Positions 8,250 to 17,771 of a DNA stretch of 64,000 nt are shown here, piece after piece. Where the stretch lies: the NCBI RefSeq assembly GCF_030816015.1, contig NZ_JAUSXN010000001.1, forward strand, positions 4,836,001-4,900,000, given 5' to 3'. The notes beneath the pieces are model-generated. The model searched no databases and had not been told where the DNA came from. It saw only the letters and a list, made by a program, of their open reading frames with translations. Each line of letters begins with the position of its first letter. Within the stretch, counting starts at the first letter, position 1. The position numbers were made by a program, and so were the translations under genes. The DNA is from Pedobacter sp. W3I1 (GTDB lineage: Bacteria; Bacteroidota; Bacteroidia; Sphingobacteriales; Sphingobacteriaceae).

Positions 8250-10359
8250 AGGACAAAATTGGATCAGTAACCTAAGGAAAAAGTGGATTAGCTTTTACCT
8301 GATTGGCACCATAGCGATTGCTTTAGCCATCGCTATGGTTTTATCTGCTATCGCGGTTTACCTGCTGCATTTTTCTCCATGGCTTTTTGGGCTGGCTTTC
8401 CTTGTCGTCCTGGCTATTCTTTTATTCAGTAAACCCATTTGGAAAACAACGGACCATGATGTTTCGAGATTTGTAAACAACCAGTATCCCGAACTGGAAG
8501 AGAGTGCTGATCTGCTGCTTCAAAATCAAGATGAATTATCGATGTTACAACAATTACAACGTAATAAGATTGAGCATATTCTCACCAGTCTACCACATCC
8601 TAAAGAACCAGCAAAGAAATTATACCTGGGCTTGCTTATACTTGTTGCGGGATTGTTCATCAGCTTTGGAATTACTAAAATCCATTTACTCAAAAATGAG
8701 CCTTTAAACTTTCAAAACAAGGCTAATCAAATTCCGTTAATCAAAGAAAATATTCCAGCAGCAATTTCCGATTTCAGCGCTACCATTATTCCGCCTGCCT
8801 ACACTCAAAAAGCCGAGCGTAAACAAAAACAGTTTACTATTGCTGCAGAAACAGGTGCTAAAATCAACTGGAAAATTGAAACGAATATCGGTATCAAAAA
8901 ACTGAAAATTATCTTTAACGACAACGAAATTGTTTCACTAAAAGCCTTAAACGCATCACATACGCAATGGAACTATAGCAAAATCGTTAATAAATCAGGT
9001 TTTTACCAATTAGACCTGGACGGTAAAAAATCAGATCTCTACCAGATCGGGATCATTCCCGATTTACCCGTTACGATTAAAATTACGCAACCCAAACAGC
9101 ACACCACAATTGATATCGGTCAGCCACAGAGGATTAACCTGAAGGTATCACTTACGGATGATTACGGCATTAACGATGCTTTTATATCGGCAACCATGGC
9201 CAGTGGCAAAGGCGAAGGTGTTAGTTTTACTGAAAAAAAATTGTCCTTCAATACCAGCTTTGGTAACCGGAAGAATATATCGTTGAGTAAATTGATTGAC
9301 TTAAAAAATCTTGGTATGAAACCAGGCGATGAACTTTACTTTTTCATCAAAGCGATGGATAATCATGGTCAATCGAGCCGTTCGGATGTTTATTTTGTTT
9401 CGATTGTAGATACTGCCGAATTAATGAGTTTAGCAGGGATGACGAATGGTGTTAACCTGGTTCCGGAATATTTCAGAAGCGAGAGGCAAATCATTATCGA
9501 TACAGAGAAATTATTGAAAGAACAATCAACACTTCCTATTGCAACTTTCAAAACCAGAAGCAACGATCTGGGTATCGACCAGAAGTTGTTGCGGTTGCGT
9601 TACGGCCAGTTTTTGGGAGAAGAAAACGAAACTGAAATTGGCGGAGATCATGATGACCACGACGAACACAAGAGTGAGGGTGAGAAGTTTGGTGATGTGA
9701 CCACCATTATGGACAAATACGCCCATAAGCATGATATTGCCGAAGATGCCACCTTTTTCGAGCCGGAAATGAAGGCACAATTAAAGGCTGTTTTAACAGA
9801 AATGTGGAATGCTGAACTTCGTTTGAGAACCTATAAACCCCAGGAAGCATTACCGTACGAATATAAAGCGCTGAGGTTGCTCAAAGACCTGCAGCAAAAG
9901 TCGCGGGCTTACGTAGCTAAAACTACTGTAAAAACAGCGGCATTAAAGCCCGAAAAACGCTTAACCGGAGAACTGGATAAAATTACACAGCCCGTACAAA
10001 AGATGTCGTTTGAGCAAAAAGAAAAAAGGACAGTTTCTTTAAAAATAGCACTTGCCCTATTGGAAAGCAGAAAAACAGGTAAAAAGTTTAACCAACAAGA
10101 TCACTTTTTACTCAGCGAAACAGAGAAATACATGATTGGTTCAGCAGCCGATCATCCTTCTACCTATTTAAATGCCTTAAGCAGTTTAAGGAAGTTAAGC
10201 ACGGGCAATAAACTGATAATCAGCGACATTGACCTGGTTCAACAGGCTATCCAAAAAATGATCAATACCGAAGCAGCCAAACCACAAACACAAAGTGCAA
10301 GTCCAGCTTCGGCATTGTACCAAAACTATTTTAATAACCTCAATAAAACCGGCAGATAG
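8236..10359 (+). CDS. DUF4175 family membrane protein
   Basis: 707 residues. Two close N-terminal membrane helices (about 19-43 and 47-66) and a third near 129-147 precede a long extracytoplasmic region with beta-rich Ig-like segments and a helical, probably coiled-coil C-terminal half. This is the layout of the Bacteroidota DUF4175 family, regularly found downstream of BatA-like genes. A short His/Asp-rich stretch (GGDHDDHDEHKSEGEK, about residue 474) could bind metal. Start codon lies inside the upstream gene, implying coupled translation. Biochemical function unknown. Confidence 0.8.
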   Translation: MLKAEGQNWISNLRKKWISFYLIGTIAIALAIAMVLSAIAVYLLHFSPWLFGLAFLVVLAILLFSKPIWKTTDHDVSRFVNNQYPELEESADLLLQNQDELSMLQQLQRNKIEHILTSLPHPKEPAKKLYLGLLILVAGLFISFGITKIHLLKNEPLNFQNKANQIPLIKENIPAAISDFSATIIPPAYTQKAERKQKQFTIAAETGAKINWKIETNIGIKKLKIIFNDNEIVSLKALNASHTQWNYSKIVNKSGFYQLDLDGKKSDLYQIGIIPDLPVTIKITQPKQHTTIDIGQPQRINLKVSLTDDYGINDAFISATMASGKGEGVSFTEKKLSFNTSFGNRKNISLSKLIDLKNLGMKPGDELYFFIKAMDNHGQSSRSDVYFVSIVDTAELMSLAGMTNGVNLVPEYFRSERQIIIDTEKLLKEQSTLPIATFKTRSNDLGIDQKLLRLRYGQFLGEENETEIGGDHDDHDEHKSEGEKFGDVTTIMDKYAHKHDIAEDATFFEPEMKAQLKAVLTEMWNAELRLRTYKPQEALPYEYKALRLLKDLQQKSRAYVAKTTVKTAALKPEKRLTGELDKITQPVQKMSFEQKEKRTVSLKIALALLESRKTGKKFNQQDHFLLSETEKYMIGSAADHPSTYLNALSSLRKLSTGNKLIISDIDLVQQAIQKMINTEAAKPQTQSASPASALYQNYFNNLNKTGR

Positions 10360-10361
10360 AT

Positions 10362-12140
10362 ATGGAATTTAAATACATCGCTATTCTGGCTGGTTTAGTT
10401 TTATTGGCCTTTTTGCTCTATAAAGAAATTTACAGGGCAAATAAAGCAAGGCTAATCTGGCGTATTCTCACCAATATCATCGCGGTAAGCTGCTTTGTAC
10501 TTTTAATTGTACCGATCAAGTTTGAAACACATGTGCCACAAAATACAGATGAGGTCATTTTACTCACCGAAGGCACTAATCTGGATTCAATTGCCAGCTT
10601 AAAAGGAAAGAAATATGCACTTTCTTCTCAGGATTTAAAAAATGCCAGGGCCATAAATATCCCTGATCTTTCTTATTTCTTAAAATCGAATCCCAATATC
10701 CGAAAGCTGAATATTTATGGTTACGGATTAAATGCAGCCGAATTGGAACAGCTCAAAGGGTACCAGATCACTTTCCACCCTTCTGCAAATCCCAGGGGAA
10801 TAACCGCTGCCAATTGGCCAGCCAAATTAAAAAATACCGAATTATTACTAGTTCAGGGCACTTACCAAAATTCAGGCGATGAATCGGTCAAACTTCTGCT
10901 CAAAGGTTTAGGTAAAACAGTAGATTCTATCATTATCGGAGCAAAATCGAACAAAGTCTTCTCCTTTAAAACTAATCCAAAACAAACAGGAAAGGCTGTT
11001 TACGAATTAATAACCTTGAAAAAAAAGGATACCCTGGCTAAAGATCCAGTCCCGGTACGAGTTGGCGACCAGGCGCCGATGAAAGTTTTAATTCTGGCTT
11101 CTTTTCCGGATTTTGAATATAAATTTTTAAAAAACTGGCTGTACGAAAATCAATATCCATTGGCGTTCAGAAGTCAGATAAGCAAAAACAAATATGCTTT
11201 CGATTTTCTAAACATAGATAGTATAAACCTTAACCAGATCAATACATCCTCCTTAAAAAAATTCGACATCCTGATCATCGATGAAGAAGAATTAGCGGCC
11301 ATCAGCCCAAGTGAACGGTCATCAATAGACCTCGCGGTTAATAATGGGATGGGATTGTTGATCAGGATTGCAAATACAAAAGCTTTAACCACGCTTAGCG
11401 GGAAATTTGACCGTTACGAATCTCCTGCTTTAAAAGGCAAACAGCTCAATTTAAAGGAAGATCATTTCAAGTTTAATCCCTTGCCGCTTGAACAGGCGCT
11501 ATTTTTAAAGTCCAACCAAAGTGATCAGCCCCTTATTGTCGATGCCAGTGGAAAAACGGTAGTTAATAGCAGCATCAAAGGTTATGGCAAGGTATTAGTC
11601 TCTACACTTTCTTCCACCTACAACTGGCTACTTTCAGGGCAAAAAACTGATTATGCAACCTATTGGTCTAAACTTTTGGCCAACGCAGCAAGAAAAACAA
11701 CCGATATTCAGTCAGTAAACATCATTCCTCAATTCCCTGTTATTAATCAAAAAACGAGGATTATTGCAGACCTGGCAGAATCAGGCAAGGTACCAATATT
11801 AAAAGTCGATAGCATTTTACTTAGTCCGCGGCAAAACATGGAGCTTCCTTTTCAATGGGATGCTTTCTACTGGCCTCAAAAGTCGGGCTGGACTAACCTG
11901 GAGGTGAATCAAACCATCGAGCCAATATACATCTATAAAAAAACCGATTGGGAAGCACTCAAAAACCAGCAAAAACTGGATGGAACACATCAGTTTATTA
12001 AAAACTTGAATACGACCAAAAATAAAAGCGCATCAACAGACATCATTCTGGAAGAAGAGGTTTCGACCTGGTGGTTTTTTATCGGATTTTTATTCGCCGT
12101 TGCCTTTTTATGGTACGAGGCCAGGATTTTGGCAGTTTAA
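10362..12140 (+). CDS. Membrane protein with amidotransferase-like middle region
   Basis: 592 residues, last gene of the moxR operon, starting 2 bp after the DUF4175 stop. Two N-terminal helices (about 4-22 and 30-50) and one C-terminal helix (about 570-588) bracket a large extracytoplasmic region. Residues about 230-340 (KVLILASFPDFEYKFLKNWL... FDILIIDEEELAAIS) resemble the class I glutamine-amidotransferase-like fold seen in membrane partners of BatA systems. No catalytic triad is evident. The context assigns it to the MoxR/DUF58/BatA/DUF4175 complex; function otherwise unknown. Confidence 0.72.
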   Translation: MEFKYIAILAGLVLLAFLLYKEIYRANKARLIWRILTNIIAVSCFVLLIVPIKFETHVPQNTDEVILLTEGTNLDSIASLKGKKYALSSQDLKNARAINIPDLSYFLKSNPNIRKLNIYGYGLNAAELEQLKGYQITFHPSANPRGITAANWPAKLKNTELLLVQGTYQNSGDESVKLLLKGLGKTVDSIIIGAKSNKVFSFKTNPKQTGKAVYELITLKKKDTLAKDPVPVRVGDQAPMKVLILASFPDFEYKFLKNWLYENQYPLAFRSQISKNKYAFDFLNIDSINLNQINTSSLKKFDILIIDEEELAAISPSERSSIDLAVNNGMGLLIRIANTKALTTLSGKFDRYESPALKGKQLNLKEDHFKFNPLPLEQALFLKSNQSDQPLIVDASGKTVVNSSIKGYGKVLVSTLSSTYNWLLSGQKTDYATYWSKLLANAARKTTDIQSVNIIPQFPVINQKTRIIADLAESGKVPILKVDSILLSPRQNMELPFQWDAFYWPQKSGWTNLEVNQTIEPIYIYKKTDWEALKNQQKLDGTHQFIKNLNTTKNKSASTDIILEEEVSTWWFFIGFLFAVAFLWYEARILAV

Positions 12141-12155
12141 AGAAGATAAGTTGCT

Positions 12156-12284
12156 GTCATCCTGAACGCAGTGAAGGATCCCTCACCAATGAAATACGGA
12201 CTGCCAACAAACCCTTTGACTCAGCTCCGAATTATAAGCATCAAAAGAGTATTATAAAAAATTCTTCACTGCGTTCAGAATGAC
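12156..12284. repeat. Dispersed inverted repeat (GTCATCCTGAACGCAG type)
   Basis: The left arm 12156-12180 begins GTCATCCTGAACGCAGTGAA; its inverted copy is at 12262-12284, enclosing about 80 bp. The same arm recurs at 17641-17665. It lies in the 351-bp gap between the moxR operon and tldD; I see no gene in the remainder of that gap. Confidence 0.8.
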
Positions 12285-12491
12285 AAAAAATTAGTCGCGT
12301 TGTAAAATCGCACTTAACTTTTGCTGAAAACTATAAAATCTGTGTTCATCCATATTTAACTGTGGTTAAAAACACCTTTCCTATAAAATCATCCTCTTTT
12401 CAGCCTTTGAAACTAAAATGTTATAATTGATTTCCAGTTTTAGCCTCATAATTGGCTATATTGAAAGCGTAAACTAACTAAATTCAACCAA

Positions 12492-14126
12492 TTGAAAAGA
12501 AAAGACTTCCTCTACTTATCCGGAATGGGTATGGGTGCCCTACTCCTGCCCAACCTTTCTGCATTCGGAACTCCTATAGACCCTTTACAGGCGCTAGATG
12601 GAGTAGATGTAAAAATTAAAAAAGAACTGGCAGATGTTGCGCTAAATGCAGCGAAATCTAAAGGTGCAACTTATGCTGACATCCGCATCGGGCGTTATTT
12701 AAACCAGTTTGTAGCTACCCGCGAAAAACGTGTGCAAGGTGTGGCCAATACCGAATCCTATGGTGTGGGTATCCGTGTTTTAGCTAACGGCTGCTGGGGC
12801 TTTGCTGCCACCAATAACGTAACCAAAGATGCCATTGCCAAAGCAGCCGAACAAGCGGTTGCTGTTGCAAAAGCCAATGCCAAAATACAGGGCGAACCGG
12901 TTCAACTGGCTCCCCAAAAAGGTTATGGTGAGGTAAGCTGGAAAACACCAATCGAAATTAATGCTTTCGAAGTTCCTGTAAAGGAGAAAGTAGACCTGCT
13001 ATTGAATGTAAACGACGTGGCCATGCAAAATGGAGCCAATTTTGTAAATTCCGTTATTTTCGCGGTTAATGAGCAGAAATACTTCGCGTCTACTGATGGT
13101 TCTTACATTGATCAGGATGTTCACCGCATTTATCCAACTTTTAACGTAACCAGAATCGACCGCGAATCTGGCAAATTTAAAACCCGCAATTCACTGAGTT
13201 CGCCAATGGGTAAAGGCTACGAATATATGCATGCCCGCCCTGAAGATAAGATTACTGGTATTGTAACCCGTTATAAAGGCCGTTACGACATGCTTGAAGA
13301 TGTAAAAGAAGCAGCCCGTGTAGCAACAGAAAAAGTAAAGGCAAAATCCGTTGAGCCAGGTAAATACGATCTGGTTTTAGATCCTTCACACCTTTGGTTA
13401 ACCATTCACGAATCTGTGGGTCACCCGACCGAGTTAGACCGTGTTTTAGGCTACGAAGCCAATTACGCCGGCACCAGTTTCCTTACTTTAGATAAATGGG
13501 AATCGAAAAAATTCAAGTTTGGCAGCGATAAAGTCAATATTGTAGCAGATAAAACTCAGGTAGGTTCCTTAGGTGCAGTTGGCTATGATGATGAAGGCGT
13601 AAAATGCAAAAAATGGGATCTGATCAAAAATGGGGTACTTACAAGCTACCAGGCCATCCGCGATCAGGCACACATCATCGGTTTAACTGAATCTAATGGT
13701 TGCTGCTACTCGCAGGGCTGGGATGATGTGCAGTTTCAGCGCATGCCAAATGTTTCGCTACAGCCAGGTAAAGAAAAACTAAGTGTTGATGATATGATTA
13801 AAAATGTTGAAAAAGGCATTTATATCATCGGCGATGGCAGTTTTTCTATCGATCAGCAACGTTATAATTTCCAGTTCGGCGGACAGATTTTTTACGAAAT
13901 CAAGGATGGTAAAATTGCAGGTATGCTTAACGATGTAGCCTACCAGGCTAATACACAAGAATTCTGGAATTCGTGCAATTCGATTTGCGATGAAAGTGAT
14001 TACCGTTTAGGCGGTTCATTTAATGATGGAAAAGGGCAACCTTCGCAAAGCAGTGCCGTTTCGCATGGCAGTGCTACCACCCGGTTTAATGGAGTTAATG
14101 TTATCAATACAGCAAGAAAAATATAA
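12492..14126 (+). CDS. tldD: TldD family metalloprotease subunit with Tat-like leader
   Basis: 544 residues. TldD/TldE form a heterodimeric zinc protease that degrades unfolded or modified peptides. The metal site HESVGH is at residues 306-311 (HExxxH). The start is TTG at 12492, chosen because it supplies a complete leader, KRKDFLYLSGMGMGALLL...SAFG. This resembles a twin-arginine signal (KR in place of RR, followed by FL), so export of the folded protein is predicted, unlike cytosolic E. coli TldD. The partner gene follows after 2 bp. A close paralogue at 15810 shares long identical blocks. Confidence 0.9.
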   Translation: MKRKDFLYLSGMGMGALLLPNLSAFGTPIDPLQALDGVDVKIKKELADVALNAAKSKGATYADIRIGRYLNQFVATREKRVQGVANTESYGVGIRVLANGCWGFAATNNVTKDAIAKAAEQAVAVAKANAKIQGEPVQLAPQKGYGEVSWKTPIEINAFEVPVKEKVDLLLNVNDVAMQNGANFVNSVIFAVNEQKYFASTDGSYIDQDVHRIYPTFNVTRIDRESGKFKTRNSLSSPMGKGYEYMHARPEDKITGIVTRYKGRYDMLEDVKEAARVATEKVKAKSVEPGKYDLVLDPSHLWLTIHESVGHPTELDRVLGYEANYAGTSFLTLDKWESKKFKFGSDKVNIVADKTQVGSLGAVGYDDEGVKCKKWDLIKNGVLTSYQAIRDQAHIIGLTESNGCCYSQGWDDVQFQRMPNVSLQPGKEKLSVDDMIKNVEKGIYIIGDGSFSIDQQRYNFQFGGQIFYEIKDGKIAGMLNDVAYQANTQEFWNSCNSICDESDYRLGGSFNDGKGQPSQSSAVSHGSATTRFNGVNVINTARKI

Positions 14127-14128
14127 TT

Positions 14129-15445
14129 ATGGCCATATTAAGTAAAGAAGAAGCCCAGGCGATATTAAAAAAAGTAATCGGTTATTCGAAAGCCGATTTC
14201 TGCGAAGTAGGTTTAAACGGTTCTGATGGCGGAAATATCCGTTATGCCCGTAATGCAGTTTCTACCGCAGGACAGATTAGCACCATGAGTTTAGGGGTGA
14301 GCTCCACTTTTGGTAAAAAAACTGGTTCAGCAACAATAAACGAATTTGATGATGCCTCTTTGCAAAAAGTGGTAAAAAGAGCAGAAGAACTGGCCATGTT
14401 AGCGCCAGAAAATCCTGAATTTATGCCGCTGTTAGGTCCGCAGACCTTTGCAGAATCCAATACCTTTAACGCTAAAACTGCTGCCATGACACCCGATACC
14501 AGGGCCGAAATGGTGGGAAAAAGTTTAAGCGTTTCTAAAGCTGCTGGCTTAGATGCAGCGGGTTTCTTAGAAAATGCAACCCGTTTTAATGCCATCATGA
14601 ACTCTAAAGGTTTGTTCGCGTACAACAAAGGCACAAACGTTTCTTTTTCGGTAACGGTTAGAAATAAGCAAGGTACTGGTTCAGGTTATGTTGAGCAAGA
14701 TTTTAACGATTTAGACAAGATGGATACACTTGCGCTCAGTAAAATTGCTGCAAGTAAAGCCAATGGTTCAGCAGGTGCAAAAGCCATTGAACCAGGTAAG
14801 TATACTGTTATATTAGAACCTCTGGCAGCCAGTGATATTTTAAGCAATATGTTTAGAGGTTTCGATGCCAGAAGTGCAGATGAAGGCAGAAGTTTTATGA
14901 GCAAAAAGGGCGGTGGTACGCGTTTAGGAGAGCAGTTGTTTTCAGAGAATGTAAACATTTATTCTGACCCCATGAATACCGAAATTCCATCAGCAACATG
15001 GAATGGAGATGGTTTGCCGGTGAAGAGAACACAATGGGTAGAAAAAGGGATCGTAAAAAACCTTTCCTATTCCAGGTATTGGGCAGCGCAAAAAAATGTC
15101 GAGCCCATTCCATTTAGCCGCAGTGTAATTATCGAAGGTGGGACACAATCATTAGAAGATTTAATCAAAAGTACTGAAAAAGGAATATTGGTAACCCGTT
15201 TCTGGTACATCCGCTCGGTAGATCCACAAACACTATTGCTTACCGGATTAACCCGTGATGGTACTTTTTACATTGAAAATGGCGAGATTAAATTCCCCAT
15301 CAAAAATTTCAGGTTTAATGAAAGTCCGGTAATTATGCTCAACAATGTTGAAGCTTTAGGTAAGCCAGTGAGGACAGGAAGTGGATTAATTCCGCCAATG
15401 AAAATCCGCGATTTTACGTTTACTTCATTATCGGATGCGATTTAA
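14129..15445 (+). CDS. TldE/PmbA family metalloprotease partner subunit
   Basis: 438 residues, the expected length for TldE/PmbA. It matches the family in its N-terminal AILKKVIGYSKADFCEVGL region and the C-terminal GLIPPMKIRDFTF ending. TldE lacks the HExxxH motif and completes the active heterodimer with TldD. It begins 2 bp after the TldD stop, so co-expression is certain in practice. It has no signal peptide and no room for an upstream start, which contrasts with the leader on both TldDs. Confidence 0.9.
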   Translation: MAILSKEEAQAILKKVIGYSKADFCEVGLNGSDGGNIRYARNAVSTAGQISTMSLGVSSTFGKKTGSATINEFDDASLQKVVKRAEELAMLAPENPEFMPLLGPQTFAESNTFNAKTAAMTPDTRAEMVGKSLSVSKAAGLDAAGFLENATRFNAIMNSKGLFAYNKGTNVSFSVTVRNKQGTGSGYVEQDFNDLDKMDTLALSKIAASKANGSAGAKAIEPGKYTVILEPLAASDILSNMFRGFDARSADEGRSFMSKKGGGTRLGEQLFSENVNIYSDPMNTEIPSATWNGDGLPVKRTQWVEKGIVKNLSYSRYWAAQKNVEPIPFSRSVIIEGGTQSLEDLIKSTEKGILVTRFWYIRSVDPQTLLLTGLTRDGTFYIENGEIKFPIKNFRFNESPVIMLNNVEALGKPVRTGSGLIPPMKIRDFTFTSLSDAI

Positions 15446-15452
15446 CTAGTTT

Positions 15453-15613
15453 CGTCATCTCGACTGGAGTGAAACGGAATGGAGAAATCTACAACAGTAA
15501 CCTCTTTAAATAGATTTCTCCATTTCGCTACCGATAAAACCTGTGAAACAAGCAAGCATACCATAAGTAAATAAAAACAAATGCTTAAATCGACAGCTAC
15601 AGTCGAAATGACG
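15453..15613. repeat. Dispersed inverted repeat cluster downstream of tldE
   Basis: The outer arms CGTCATCTCGACTG (15453-15466) and CAGTCGAAATGACG (about 15600-15613) are inverted copies. An inner pair GGAGAAATCT / AGATTTCTCC lies at 15481-15490 and 15512-15521. Between them is unrelated AT-rich DNA, as if a simpler element had been interrupted. Confidence 0.65.
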
Positions 15614-15663
15614 ATCTTTTTTAAGAATAATACTATTTAACAACTACTATTCCCTCCGAAGGT

Positions 15664-15781
15664 CACCCTGAGTGGAGTCGAAGGGAATCATCCAATCGTC
15701 ATTTCGAGCGGAGTGCAACGGAGTCGAGAAATCTGCCTAGATAGATCTCTCCATTCCACTGCGTTCCAGTCGAGATGGCGA
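15664..15781. repeat. Dispersed inverted repeat upstream of second tldD
   Basis: 15697-15734 (CGTCATTTCGAGCGGAGTGC... AATCT) pairs with 15743-15781 (AGATCTCTCCATTCCACTGC... GATGGCGA). A related single arm, GTCACCCTGAGTGGAGTCGA, is at 15662-15681. It ends only 28 bp before the TTG start of the second tldD, so the repeat must lie in or beside its promoter/leader. Confidence 0.7.
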
Positions 15782-15809
15782 CCTTGTTATAAAACAAAAA
15801 CATTTAAAA

Positions 15810-17450
15810 TTGAGAAGAAGAGATTTTTTATACATGACAGGGGTTGGCCTTAGTGCCACCATGATACCTAACATACCTGCCTTTGGCAAAATTATTTCTG
15901 TTGAAGAATCTTTAACACCTGTTGATGTCGCCTTAAAGAAAAAAATGGCTGATGTTGCGCTAAACGCCGCAAAAAGCAAAGGTGCAACTTATGCTGATGT
16001 ACGTATAGGGAGGTACTTAAACCAGGTTGTGGCCACGAGAGAGACAAGAGTAGAAAACATCTCCAATTCAGAATCTTATGGTTTAGGTGTGCGTGTTATT
16101 GCCAATGGAAGCTGGGGTTTTGCGGCAACCAATAACCTGGATAATGCCAGCATCGCTAAAGCCGCAGAAGCTGCCGTAGCCATTGCCAAAGGAAATTCCA
16201 AACTCATGGAAGAACCTGTTCAATTAGCTGCACAAAAAGGATATGGCGAAATAAGCTGGATAACACCTATTGAAATCAATGCCTTTGAGGTACCCATTGC
16301 AGATAAAGTTGATCTTCTTTTAAAGGTAAACAGTGAGGCGATGAAAGGCGGTGCAAAATACATCAGTTCCAATCTGTTTATGATTAATGAGCAGAAATAT
16401 TTTGCTTCAACCGATGGTTCCTATATCGATCAGGATATCCACAGGATCTGGCCAACCTTTACCTTAACTAAAACAGATGCAGCAAGCGGCAAGTTCGAAA
16501 CCAGGAATGCTTTAAGCGCGCCAATGGGCATGGGTTTTGAATACCTGAAACCTAAAGACGAAGAAAAAATTAAAGGTGGCCCGGTTACGATGTACAAAAA
16601 GCGTTACGATATTTTGGAAGATGTTCGTGAAGCCGCGGTACATGTGGATGAAAAACTAAAAGCAAAACCCATCGCTCCAGGGAAATATGACCTGGTTTTA
16701 GATCCCTCTCACCTATTTTTAACTATTCACGAATCTGTTGGTCACCCGACAGAGTTAGACCGTGTTTTAGGTTACGAAGCCAATTATGCAGGCACTAGTT
16801 TCTTAACTTTGGATAAATGGGAAAGTAAAAAATTCAACTTCGGCAGCAAAGAAGTAAACATCATTGCTGATAAGCTCGAAGTAGGCTCTTTGGGCGCAGT
16901 AGGTTACGACGACGAAGGTGTAAAATGTGGCCAGTGGGACATCATTAAAGACGGAATTTTGGTAAATTATCAGACCATCCGCGATCAGGCACATATTTTA
17001 GGATTAAAAGAATCACAGGGCTGCTGTTATGCCGATAGTTGGGAAAGTATCCAATTTCAAAGGATGCCTAATGTCTCATTGGCACCTGGAAATGCGGCTT
17101 TAAGTGCTGCTGATATGGTTAAAAATGTAGAGAAAGGCATTTATATGTTCGGGCGAAATTCTTATTCCATCGATCAGCAACGTTATAATTTTCAATTCAG
17201 CGCGCAGTTAGCTTACGAAATTAAAGAAGGCAAAATTGTAGGGATGTTTAAAGATGCGGCCTACCAGGCCAATACGCAAGAATTCTGGAACTCCTGCGTG
17301 CAACGCTGCGATAAAAACGATTACAGATTGGGCGGAACATTTTCGGATGGGAAAGGTCAGCCAGGGCAAGCAAGTGCTGTTTCGCATGGCAGCGCTACAA
17401 CCCGGTTTAACGGGGTTAATGTGATTAATACGGGGAGGAAGTTGGGGTAA
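15810..17450 (+). CDS. Second TldD family protease with twin-arginine leader
   Basis: 546 residues, highly similar to the TldD at 12492, with the same metal motif HESVGHPTELDR at about residue 306 and the same C-terminal block NDYRLGG... ATTRFNGVNVINT. The start is TTG at 15810, giving MRRRDFLYMTG and a hydrophobic stretch to AFG: a true RRxFL twin-arginine signal. No second tldE follows, so it either shares the upstream TldE or works alone. Origin by tandem duplication is the simplest explanation; the repeat-filled 364-bp gap separates the copies. Confidence 0.88.
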   Translation: MRRRDFLYMTGVGLSATMIPNIPAFGKIISVEESLTPVDVALKKKMADVALNAAKSKGATYADVRIGRYLNQVVATRETRVENISNSESYGLGVRVIANGSWGFAATNNLDNASIAKAAEAAVAIAKGNSKLMEEPVQLAAQKGYGEISWITPIEINAFEVPIADKVDLLLKVNSEAMKGGAKYISSNLFMINEQKYFASTDGSYIDQDIHRIWPTFTLTKTDAASGKFETRNALSAPMGMGFEYLKPKDEEKIKGGPVTMYKKRYDILEDVREAAVHVDEKLKAKPIAPGKYDLVLDPSHLFLTIHESVGHPTELDRVLGYEANYAGTSFLTLDKWESKKFNFGSKEVNIIADKLEVGSLGAVGYDDEGVKCGQWDIIKDGILVNYQTIRDQAHILGLKESQGCCYADSWESIQFQRMPNVSLAPGNAALSAADMVKNVEKGIYMFGRNSYSIDQQRYNFQFSAQLAYEIKEGKIVGMFKDAAYQANTQEFWNSCVQRCDKNDYRLGGTFSDGKGQPGQASAVSHGSATTRFNGVNVINTGRKLG

Positions 17451-17497
17451 CTTTTTTATTCGTAGTGATTAATTTTTGTAACTCTTCTTAACGCGAT

Positions 17498-17665
17498 CGT
17501 CATGCTGTCCCGAATTTTCGGGATCAGCATCTTTTATGCAAAATAGACCCTGAAATGAATTCAGGGTGACGGCTCTAATTTTAAATACCCACATTACATC
17601 TTAAAATTTAACTAACGCTATATGGTGAAAACAATTAAAAGATCCTTCACTGCGTTCAGGATGAC
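17498..17665. repeat. Three dispersed-repeat fragments after second tldD
   Basis: 17498-17531 is a hairpin (ATGCTG, CCCGAA / TTCGGG, CAGCAT). 17548-17566 is a second hairpin CCCTGA / TCAGGG followed by GTGACG. 17641-17665 is GATCCTTCACTGCGTTCAGG plus ATGAC, the reverse complement of the arm at 12156. All belong to the dispersed-repeat families seen through the window. Confidence 0.65.
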
Positions 17666-17682
17666 AAGATTTCTAAAATAAC

Positions 17683-17715
17683 AAAGGGGCATTCTATCCA
17701 GATATGCCCCTTTTT
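17683..17715. terminator. Bidirectional intrinsic terminator
   Basis: AAGGGGCAT, a 10-11-nt loop, then ATGCCCCTT followed by a T run; the left side carries an A run, so it can act in both directions. It lies between the convergent second tldD and DUF4397 genes. Confidence 0.85.
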
Positions 17716-17771
17716 CTAACCAAATATAAACCTGTTATGAACCAGGAGTTTTTTTATACATCGTGATGATG

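Noticed and set aside
14242..14634. 130-aa ORF antisense to tldE
   Set aside because: Low-complexity shadow of an alanine/lysine-rich coding region.
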